Assembly (NCBI GenBank): GCA_900470095.1
Contig: UBZM01000010.1
Location: 114,628-178,627, forward strand
Direction: 5' to 3'
Length of the DNA stretch: 64,000 nucleotides
Origin: Hyphomicrobiales bacterium
Lineage (GTDB): Bacteria; Pseudomonadota; Alphaproteobacteria; Rhizobiales; Beijerinckiaceae
The notes beneath the pieces are model-generated. The model had not been told where the DNA came from and did not search any database. It was given only the letters and a program-made list of their open reading frames with translations. Position numbers and translations under genes: made by a program. Below, in pieces: positions 27,105 through 34,321 of the stretch; the first letter of the stretch is position 1; each line of letters opens with the position of its first letter.

Positions 27105-28664
27105 ATGTCGAATTCCGTGAATCGCCGATGGTTTCTGGAGGGCGCGGCGTACAGCCTCGCCGCCGCTCCGCTTATGGGCGTCCGCCCTGCATTTTCTCAG
27201 GCCAGCTGGGCCGCAACCGTACAGTCAGTGATCGCGGAAGGTCAGCGTTTCGATCCCGCGCTGGTTGTCGAGGCCGCCCGCATGTTGTCGCGGCGGCCGA
27301 TGGTGCCGGCCACGACGAATGATCTGCCCGAAGGCTACGCCACCCTGCCCTTCGACCAGTTCTCCGGGATTCGCGCGCAACCCGGCGGCCTGATCTGGGC
27401 GGGAGAGAATCGCGGCTTCACGGTCGAACCTCTGCATCGCGGTTACGTCTTTTCTGCTCCCGTCAGCCTGTTCACTGTCGAGGACGAAGTGGTGCGCCGC
27501 GTGGCGTTCGATCGCGGCAAGTTCGACTACGGCAAGGTTGCGCCGCCGCCGGCGGGGGTCGATCTGCAATTCTCCGGCTTCAGGGTCTCCGCCGGGCTCG
27601 AGCGGCCTTACGAGGTCGCGATCTTCCAGGGAGCGACCTTCTTCCGCGCTGTAGCGCGCGGCCAGAACTTCGGCGCGCTGGCACGCGCGCTGATCCTGCG
27701 CCCCGGCGAGACGCGCGGCGAGGAGATTCCCTTCTTCCGCGCTTTCTGGATCGAGCGCCCCAATCCAGCATCGGGCATGCTCGTGATTCACGCCCTGCTC
27801 GATTCCGAGAGCCTGTCAGGTGCGGTCCGGATGACACTGCGTCCTGGCGACGTCACCTTCATCGATGTCGAGATGACCTTGTTCGCGCGGCAGGTGCTGG
27901 ACCATGTCGGCTTCGGCTGCACTACGGGCACCTTCATGTCGGGGCCTCAGAGCCGCCGGACCTTCGACGACATCCGCCCGGCCGTGCACGAGGTCTCCGG
28001 TGTCCAGATGCTCACCGGCGCCGGCGAATGGATCTACCGCCCGGTCAGCAACCCGACCAATCTGCAGGTCTCTTCTTTCGTCGACACCAATCCGCGCGGC
28101 TTCGGTCTCGTCCAGCGCGAGCGTGATCCGGCGGCGTTCCAGGATGACGATCAGCGCTTCGAGCTTCGCCCCAGTGTCTGGATGGAACCGCTTGGAGAAT
28201 GGGGAGCCGGTTCAGTCCAGCTGATCGAGATCCCAAGCGATTCTGATATCAACAGCAACATCATTTCCTACTGGCGGCCGCGCCAGCCGATCGCCGCGGG
28301 CAGTGAAACCACGATCGCCTATCGCCAGGCCTGGTGCTGGCAGCCACCCGAGCGACCACCGCTCGCCCTGGCCACGCGGATGCGTCAAGGCCGGGGCACG
28401 CAGGGTCGGCGTCGGCGCTTCTTGGTCGAGTTCACAGGTGACAAGCTGGCGGACCCCGCTGTGGTTGCCGCGACGCGCGCCAATATCACGGCGACGACCG
28501 GGGCGATCCATGGTTTGCGTCTTTGGCCTTATCCGGAACGCAAGCTGATGCGGGTCCGCTTCGAGGTCGACCCTGGCAACGAGAATCTCTCCGAACTGCG
28601 CCTTGTGCTCGAAGCCGGCGGCCAGCCCGTATCGGAAACCTGGTTAAATCGATGGACGTGGTGA
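27105..28664 (+). CDS. opgG: Periplasmic glucan biosynthesis protein OpgG/OpgD (MdoG family)
   Basis: A periplasmic protein of 519 residues needed to build osmoregulated periplasmic glucans. The N-terminus carries a twin-arginine type signal (NRRWFLEGAAYSLAAAPL), so it is probably exported folded through Tat; in E. coli that feature marks OpgD rather than OpgG, so the paralogue name is uncertain. Family signatures include LPFDQFSGIRAQP, FSGFRVSAGLERPYEVAIFQGATFFRA, GAGEWIYRPVSNPT and SVWMEPLGEWGAGSVQLIEIP. The ATG at 27105 has GGA six bases upstream and puts the RR motif near the start. Its 3' end overlaps the opgH start by 13 bases, implying coupled translation. Confidence 0.93.
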   Translation: MSNSVNRRWFLEGAAYSLAAAPLMGVRPAFSQASWAATVQSVIAEGQRFDPALVVEAARMLSRRPMVPATTNDLPEGYATLPFDQFSGIRAQPGGLIWAGENRGFTVEPLHRGYVFSAPVSLFTVEDEVVRRVAFDRGKFDYGKVAPPPAGVDLQFSGFRVSAGLERPYEVAIFQGATFFRAVARGQNFGALARALILRPGETRGEEIPFFRAFWIERPNPASGMLVIHALLDSESLSGAVRMTLRPGDVTFIDVEMTLFARQVLDHVGFGCTTGTFMSGPQSRRTFDDIRPAVHEVSGVQMLTGAGEWIYRPVSNPTNLQVSSFVDTNPRGFGLVQRERDPAAFQDDDQRFELRPSVWMEPLGEWGAGSVQLIEIPSDSDINSNIISYWRPRQPIAAGSETTIAYRQAWCWQPPERPPLALATRMRQGRGTQGRRRRFLVEFTGDKLADPAVVAATRANITATTGAIHGLRLWPYPERKLMRVRFEVDPGNENLSELRLVLEAGGQPVSETWLNRWTW

Positions 28665-30829
28665 CCGAGATGCCGCCGCGCGCGGTCGAAACCGCTCCCC
28701 GTCCGGGCTTGCCCCGTCCGGAGGCAGCGACCCCGCCTGAGAACCGGCTGGTGATGCCGGTCCAGTCCTTCCGCAGCTGGAAGGCCTCGGAACGCCGCAA
28801 ACCCGCCGCGCCACTGGCCTGGACGACGCCGTGGCTTAAGCGCCTCTTCGTCTTCGGCGGCGGGCTCGCGCTCACCGCCTATGGCGCCTGGGAAATGTAC
28901 CACGTCGTGTCGGTCAGCCGCACGACCTTCCTCCAGTATGTCCTGCTGCTGCTGTTCACGGTCAACTTCTCGTGGATCGCACTCGCCTTCACCAGCGCGC
29001 TGATGGGGTTCTTCGGCCTGCTGTTCCGGACCGGCCGGACCGAAAGGGCGGAATCCCTGCAGCATCGCACCGTCGTAGTGATGCCGATCTACAATGAGTC
29101 GACGGCGCGGACCTTCGCGGCGCTGGCCGCGATCCGGGAATCGGTAGAGGCCACGGGCCTCGGGGCGCATTTCGACTATTTCATCGTCTCCGACACGACC
29201 AATCCCGATGTCTGGATTGCCGAGGAGCGGGCTTTTCTCGCCCTGCGCGAACGGCTCGGCCCCGGCGCGCGGGTCTATTACCGACACCGCCCGAAGAACC
29301 ATCACCGCAAGGCCGGCAACATCGCCGATTTCGTCACCCGTTGGGGCGGTGACTACGAGCACATGGTCGTGCTCGACGCCGACAGCCTGATGACCGGCAC
29401 CTGCATCGTGCGCCTCGCTTCCGCGATGGAGGCCGATCCCGACGCAGGCATCATTCAGTCGCTGCCGCTGATCATCAACCGCAACACCTTCTTCGCGCGG
29501 CTGCAGCAATTCGCGGCACGGGTCTACGGACCGGTGATCGCGACCGGCCTCGCCATGTGGTCGGGCCGCGACGGCAATTACTGGGGCCATAACGCGATCA
29601 TTCGCACCAAGGCCTTCGCCGATCATTGCGGGCTGCCCGATCTGAAGGGCAAGCCGCCCTTCGGCGGGCATGTCCTGAGCCATGACTTCGTCGAGGCCGC
29701 GCTTATGCGCCGCGCCGGCTGGTCGGTCTATATGCTTCCCGACCTGACCGGCTCCTATGAGGAGAGCCCGCCCTCGCTGATCGACATCTCGGTGCGCGAC
29801 CGCCGCTGGGCGCAGGGCAATCTCCAGCACTCGCGCATCATCGGCGCCAAGGGTTTCGTCTGGTCGACGCGCCAGCATTTCGCCACCGGCATCATGGGCT
29901 ATCTCGCCTCGCCGTTCTGGCTGATGCAGCTCGTGGTCGGCATCCTGATCGTGCTGCAGGTCAATTACGCGCGCCCTGAGTACTTCACCCAGGAGTTCAC
30001 GCTCTTCCCGGTCTGGCCGCGATTTGACCCCGAACGCGCCTTGAATCTGTTCGCCCTGACCATGGCGATCCTGCTCGCGCCAAAGCTCTTTGGTCTGCTG
30101 CTGACCCTGTTTGACGGCAAGCTGCGGCGCGCCTGCGGCGGTACCATCCGGCTGATCCTCTCGTCGCTGCTCGAGATCCTGTTCTCGGCCTTTTTCGCGC
30201 CGATCATGATGCTGATCCAGTCGGGCTCGGTCTTCCAGATCCTGCTCGGACGCGACACGGGCTGGAACCCGCAGCGCCGCGACGACGGCTCGATTCCGCT
30301 GAAGGACATTATCCGGCGCCACCGAATGCACACGGCACTCGGCGCCATCGCCGGTATCTCGGCCTTCATGATCGCGACCTCGCTCTTCGCCTGGATGTCG
30401 CCGACGATCGTGGGTCTCGTGCTGGCGATCCCGCTGTCCTGGGCATCGGGCCAGCTCGCGCTCGGGCTCTGGCTGAAGCGGCACAAGCTCCTGGTGACGC
30501 CGGAGGAAGGCGACCCGCCGGCGATCGCGCTGCGTGCCAATGCGCTGCAGGAGGAATTCGCCAAGGCGGGCTTCGACGAAGCCGACGGCCTCAAGGCGCT
30601 GCATGCCGATCCGCGCCTGCGCGCCGAGCACGACATGATGCTCCCCGAGGGGCATCCACGCCGTCGCGGTGAAGTCGAACCCGAGCGCGCCGTCGCACAG
30701 GCAAAGCTGGTCGACGCGGAGACGATCGACGAGGCGGCGATCTGGCTGAAGCCGAGGGAACGTATGGTCGTGCTTCACGACCGTGCTCTGGTTGGCTTGC
30801 TGTCCTCGCTCCAGCCATCGAAGGACTAA
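28652..30829 (+). CDS. opgH: Glucans biosynthesis glucosyltransferase OpgH
   Basis: The membrane glycosyltransferase (725 aa) that polymerises glucose from UDP-glucose into the linear backbone of periplasmic glucans. It has two N-terminal spans (about 65-85 and 95-125), a cytoplasmic GT2 domain with VVVMPIYNES, DTTNPDVWIAEE, VVLDADSLMTG (the metal-binding DxD), the acceptor-site HDFVEAALMRRAGW and the DRRWAQGNLQH (Q/RxxRW-type) motif, then a C-terminal group of spans (WLMQLVVGILIVLQV, LNLFALTMAILLAPKLFGLLL, FFAPIMMLIQSGSV, and others). The ATG at 28652 overlaps opgG; no clear ribosome site, consistent with coupling. Followed by an extragenic repeat and a strong hairpin. Confidence 0.95.
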   Translation: MDVVTEMPPRAVETAPRPGLPRPEAATPPENRLVMPVQSFRSWKASERRKPAAPLAWTTPWLKRLFVFGGGLALTAYGAWEMYHVVSVSRTTFLQYVLLLLFTVNFSWIALAFTSALMGFFGLLFRTGRTERAESLQHRTVVVMPIYNESTARTFAALAAIRESVEATGLGAHFDYFIVSDTTNPDVWIAEERAFLALRERLGPGARVYYRHRPKNHHRKAGNIADFVTRWGGDYEHMVVLDADSLMTGTCIVRLASAMEADPDAGIIQSLPLIINRNTFFARLQQFAARVYGPVIATGLAMWSGRDGNYWGHNAIIRTKAFADHCGLPDLKGKPPFGGHVLSHDFVEAALMRRAGWSVYMLPDLTGSYEESPPSLIDISVRDRRWAQGNLQHSRIIGAKGFVWSTRQHFATGIMGYLASPFWLMQLVVGILIVLQVNYARPEYFTQEFTLFPVWPRFDPERALNLFALTMAILLAPKLFGLLLTLFDGKLRRACGGTIRLILSSLLEILFSAFFAPIMMLIQSGSVFQILLGRDTGWNPQRRDDGSIPLKDIIRRHRMHTALGAIAGISAFMIATSLFAWMSPTIVGLVLAIPLSWASGQLALGLWLKRHKLLVTPEEGDPPAIALRANALQEEFAKAGFDEADGLKALHADPRLRAEHDMMLPEGHPRRRGEVEPERAVAQAKLVDAETIDEAAIWLKPRERMVVLHDRALVGLLSSLQPSKD

Positions 30830-30830
30830 G

Positions 30831-30898
30831 GCATCGGCCCGAAAAGTGGATTGCGGTTTTCGGGAAAGCCGATGCAAACACAAAGGGTTAAGATCATC
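30831..30898. repeat. Extragenic palindromic repeat, copy 2
   Basis: Starts directly after the opgH stop codon. GCATCGGC (30831-30838) pairs with GCCGATGC (30868-30875), and inside it CCGAAAA pairs with TTTTCGG, giving a two-part hairpin. It matches copy 1 at 10914-10979 in orientation and in position, after the 3' end of a gene. Confidence 0.8.
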
Positions 30899-30929
30899 GG
30901 ACCGGATACCATTTCCGGTCCGGTGATCT
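30891..30929 (+). terminator. Strong hairpin downstream of opgH
   Basis: AGATCATCGGACCGGA (30891-30906) and TCCGGTCCGGTGATCT (30914-30929) form a 16-bp stem with one T-G wobble and a 7-base loop. No run of T follows, so it may stabilise the opgGH mRNA end or assist termination. It abuts the repeat element and may be part of the same mobile-like unit. Confidence 0.6.
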
Positions 30930-31307
30930 AAGACAGAGCAAGCTCGTCAGCTTCGGACAGACAGCAGGGGACCGGAACCAATCGTCGCGCACGCGCCATG
31001 CGATGGAACCCGGCCCCGGTGCCTGCCTTCGACAATTCATCCCCCGGCTAGCTCTTCCTGGCCTTTGCGGCCTCGCAAACGGCCGAGACTCCCAGACCAC
31101 GCAGCATTCAAAACAGCGTGTTTCCGACCACGCTGCTACGGCTGCGCGGAGCAGGTCCCATGCGGGAAGAGCGCCCTCATTGGCTCAGTCAGGGGCTTGG
31201 GAACTTTCCAGCCGCCAGGAGATCCGCGTATCCGCATCATCCCAGCCGAAATCACCAGCCTCGTGCCAACGCGCATTCGCCGTCTGGCACTTAAGTCTTC
31301 GGGCTGC
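30930..31307. other. Intergenic stretch without recognised features
   Basis: Between the opgH-side hairpin and the stop of the SGNH gene I see no convincing coding frame, RNA gene or repeat. The frames present are Arg/Pro-rich and lack ribosome sites. It is a plain spacer between convergent genes as far as I can see. Confidence 0.5.
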
Positions 31308-32435
31308 TCACTGCTTGGTGAGGACATCCTGGATCGCCCGAGCGGCGACGGCGTGGCCATTCTCGTTCCAGTGGGCATCCGCCGCGAACTCGAACCGCCG
31401 CTGGTTGCGAGCCCAGTCCTCGGCGAAGACGGGATGCAGGTCGAGGAAGGCGATTCCCGCCCGTGAGGCTGCCTCGGCCGCGATACGGTTGAGCTTCAGC
31501 GCCGGGCTGTCGGGGCGGCCGGCATAGATCGCGCTGCGATCGCCATCCATCGCGACCAACAACTTGGCGCCGATGCTGCGAGCCTGCGCCGCCAGACGGA
31601 CCATCATGTAATCCGTCGCGGCGCGGATATCGGCCTCACGACTGAGCACCGACGCGACATCGATATTGGCCGCAAAACGCGTGTCCTCGGCCTGGGCAGG
31701 CCCGAGGAAGGCATCCAGGAGAGCCTGCGGACGCACCTGCCAGCGGTAGAGGAAATAGCGTGCCGTTGCTGTCTGCCTGAGCCATTCCACGGCGCGGGGA
31801 CGCCAGGGCTCGGGCGCGATCTCGCCCTGAACCTTGCCGCCCTCGACACGCAGCTTCAGGAAGCTCGACGTATACCGGCCCGGCGTGAAGACGAAGCTCT
31901 CGTCGAAGTCGTTATGGACCAGCAGCACGACGATCTGGTCCGGCCTCGCCGCCAGCACATCACGGTCGATCATCTGGATATATTGGCTGAAGGGCGCGCC
32001 TGCGATGGCGTAGCGGTAGACCTCGACGGGGCCCGCGCTGGCAAGGCCACCCTGAATCACGTCGGCGAAGCTGCGCCCGACCGGAACCTGCAGGGCCTCG
32101 ACAAAGCTGTCCCCGACAAAGGCGACCCGCCGACGCCCCGGAACGCGCTCTGCCGGATAATCCGGCAAGGGCGAATTCCAGCCCTTGGCGTTGATCGAGA
32201 ACGGCGCCGCGATCTCGTCGCGTACTCGCCAGACGCCGGTCTGGTTCGGAGCATAGCGCACGAGTTCGTTGACGAAGTCGTTGCGCGGCACGTCGCTGCC
32301 CGGCAGCACGAAACGGAACAGAACAAGCTCGCAAAACGCGAGAAACACCAGCAGGCTGGCCAGCGACACGCCAAGATTGATCAGGCCGTTATGCAGGCGG
32401 GAGCGAGACTTCTCCACCGTCATGCTCCCGCTCAT
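31308..32435 (-). CDS. Membrane-anchored SGNH/GDSL-like hydrolase
   Basis: A 375-residue protein with one N-terminal membrane span (about 19-45, INLGVSLASLLVFLAFCELVLF) and a periplasmic SGNH-type domain. The nucleophile block VGDSF has Ser110, and the C-terminal catalytic pair sits in DAHWNENGH (Asp353, His355); a VLLVHNDFDESF segment may hold the Asn block. Such anchored SGNH proteins often handle O-acetyl groups on glycans, but no substrate can be stated. It begins 4 bp after the prfB stop, so it is probably cotranscribed with the amiC-mrcA-prfB side, a peptidoglycan-rich neighbourhood. The start is uncertain between 32435 and 32423. Confidence 0.75.
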   Translation of the reverse strand: MSGSMTVEKSRSRLHNGLINLGVSLASLLVFLAFCELVLFRFVLPGSDVPRNDFVNELVRYAPNQTGVWRVRDEIAAPFSINAKGWNSPLPDYPAERVPGRRRVAFVGDSFVEALQVPVGRSFADVIQGGLASAGPVEVYRYAIAGAPFSQYIQMIDRDVLAARPDQIVVLLVHNDFDESFVFTPGRYTSSFLKLRVEGGKVQGEIAPEPWRPRAVEWLRQTATARYFLYRWQVRPQALLDAFLGPAQAEDTRFAANIDVASVLSREADIRAATDYMMVRLAAQARSIGAKLLVAMDGDRSAIYAGRPDSPALKLNRIAAEAASRAGIAFLDLHPVFAEDWARNQRRFEFAADAHWNENGHAVAARAIQDVLTKQ

Positions 32436-32439
32436 TGCT

Positions 32440-33568
32440 CTAGTCGATATCCTCGACTTCGACCTCGGTACCATAGACGCGCTGTGCCAGCGACGCTTCC
32501 ATGAACGGGTCGAGATCACCGTCAAGCACGTCCGACGGTGCCGTCGAGCTCACTCCGGTGCGCAGATCCTTCACCAGCTGATAGGGCTGCAGCACATAGG
32601 AGCGAATCTGGTGGCCCCAGCCGATATCGGTCTTCGAGGCCGCCTCGGCATTCGCCTTTTCCTCGCGCTTCTTCAGCTCGACCTCGTAGAGGCGGGCGCG
32701 AAGCATGTCCCACGCCTTGGCGCGGTTCTTGTGCTGCGAGCGCTCCTGCTGGCAGGTGACCGCGATCCCAGTCGGGATATGCGTGATGCGCACCGCCGAA
32801 TCGGTCGTGTTGATGTGCTGCCCACCAGCGCCCTGGGCGCGATAGGTGTCGATCCGGCAATCCGATTCCTTGACGTCGATGACGATTCGGTCGTCGACGA
32901 CGGGATAGACCCAGACGGATGCGAAGCTGGTCTGCCGGCGGGCGTTCGAATCGAACGGCGAGATGCGCACAAGTCGGTGCACGCCCGATTCGGTCTTCAG
33001 CCAGCCATAGGCATTATGGCCCTTGAACTGCAGCGTCGCCGACTTGATGCCGGCCTGATCGCCATCCTGATAGTCGAGCATCTCGACCTTGAACTTCCGC
33101 CGCTCGCCCCAGCGCCGATACATGCGCAATAGCATCTCAGCCCAGTCCTGGCTTTCAGTTCCGCCGGCGCCGGGATGGATTTCGACATAGGTGTCGAGCA
33201 TGTCGGCCTCGCCGGAGAGCAAGGTCTCGACCTGCCGCCGTGCGGCTTCCTGCTCGACAGCCTTGATCGCGCCTTCGCCTTCCGTGACGGAGGCAGCGTC
33301 ACTCTCCATCTCGCCCAGCTCGATCAGCGTCAGGGCGTCGTCGAGATCGCGCTCGAGCTTCAGGATGCCGTTGATCTGGTCTTCGAGCGAGGTCCGCTCG
33401 CGCATCAGCTTTTGTGCCTGCTCGGCATCGTCCCAGAAGGTGGGGCCTTCGGAAAGCGCGTTCAGCTCCGCGAGGCGTCGTTGTGCGACATCCCAGTCAA
33501 AGATGCCTCCTCAGCAGTCCGATCGACTGCTTGGCGTTATCAAGTTGGGTCTGAACTTCAGGACGCAT
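32440..33568 (-). CDS. prfB: Peptide chain release factor 2 (programmed +1 frameshift)
   Basis: RF2 terminates translation at UGA and UAA. The gene starts at ATG 33568 ([16 protein letters not shown]...), runs 23 codons, meets an in-frame TGA at 33499-33497 after CTT, and continues in the +1 frame (reading GAC TGG GAT) to 32440, giving about 375 residues. This is the classic autoregulated frameshift: low RF2 lets ribosomes slip on CTT. Downstream, the codon-recognition SPF motif ([11 protein letters not shown]), the catalytic GGQ in [14 protein letters not shown] and the N-terminal helices are all present. A simple ORF search would miss the first 23 codons and misplace the start at 33405. Next gene (SGNH) begins 4 bp downstream. 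Confidence 0.96.
33496..33511 (-). other. prfB programmed frameshift site
   Basis: On the minus strand the site reads AGGAGG-CAT-CTT-TGA-C. AGGAGG (33511-33506) is an internal Shine-Dalgarno-like element three bases before the slippery CTT (33502-33500), followed by the stop TGA (33499-33497) in the C-context that weakens termination. Spacing equals that of the E. coli prfB site. Confidence 0.95.
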
Positions 33569-33688
33569 GATGCCGGCAGAGCTTTCCTTGATGGGATTCG
33601 ATCCGGCATGCCGGACGGAGTTGTTCAGATAGGGGCGAAAGGCGCGGGTGTAAACGGCGCAGAGTGCTTTCCCGCCTCCGCGAGGCGA

Positions 33689-34201
33689 TCAGAGAGATGC
33701 CGTCATCTCCACCAGCTTCGCCACCGTGTTCATGTTGCGCGCCGTGCCGGCGTCGCAGGCCGGGATGCGCAAGCGTGAATCCGCCATCCCGTCGCCATAG
33801 AAGATATAGGCTTCGCGCTGTGCGAGATGCATCAGTTCACCCCGGATACCGCGGGCATGGTCCAGGGCGTCAGCGGGAAGCGGCTCGTCGACGAAGATCG
33901 CCACGGTGCGGTTGCCCGGCTTGTCCGCAAAGGGATTGCGCGCCAGCACCCCGGACATCTCGGCTGCAGACCTGACCAGCACACCGACCGGCTTTCCCGC
34001 GTAGGTCCGGAGTTTGTCCTCAAGCACCGACTTGACCTGCGCTTCGTCCGCATCGCTCATGAACACCACATTGCCGCTGGCGATATAAGTGCGCACCTGC
34101 CGCAGGCCGGCTTCCTCGCACATCGCCTTCAAAGTGCTCATCGGGAGTTTTCCCGTTCCCCCGACATTGACCGCGCGCAACAAAGCTACATAGGCCGTCA
34201 T
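33689..34201 (-). CDS. DUF1697 family protein
   Basis: A 170-residue cytoplasmic protein of the DUF1697 family, of unknown biochemical role. The N-terminal signature AYVALLRAVNVGGTGKLPMSTLKAMCEEAGLRQVRTYIASGN is characteristic (quoted in part: YVALLRAVNVGG and YIASGNVVF). Further on it has FVDEPLPADAL and a C-terminal RNMNTVAKLVEM, also typical. GAGG sits five bases upstream of the ATG at 34201. It lies between mrcA and prfB on the same strand. I know of no link between this family and cell-wall synthesis or translation, so it may simply share the transcript. Confidence 0.88.
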   Translation of the reverse strand: MTAYVALLRAVNVGGTGKLPMSTLKAMCEEAGLRQVRTYIASGNVVFMSDADEAQVKSVLEDKLRTYAGKPVGVLVRSAAEMSGVLARNPFADKPGNRTVAIFVDEPLPADALDHARGIRGELMHLAQREAYIFYGDGMADSRLRIPACDAGTARNMNTVAKLVEMTASL

Positions 34202-34321
34202 GACGCCTCGTCGAATGCAGAGTTCGCCCCGATGCCGGCGCCCTCGCCGACCGGGATACAGAACGCCGGCACGAGACACAGGGCCGATCTGACCTTCGCT
34301 CCCACGCCGGCGAAAATGGAT

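Noticed and set aside
28529..30883. 784-codon open frame antisense to opgH
   Set aside because: Same GC-skew effect; low-complexity Asp/Glu/Gln product, no ribosome site, and opgH itself has all its motifs.
32440..33405. prfB as a simple 321-residue gene starting at 33405
   Set aside because: RF2 homology continues upstream through the frameshift site to ATG 33568.
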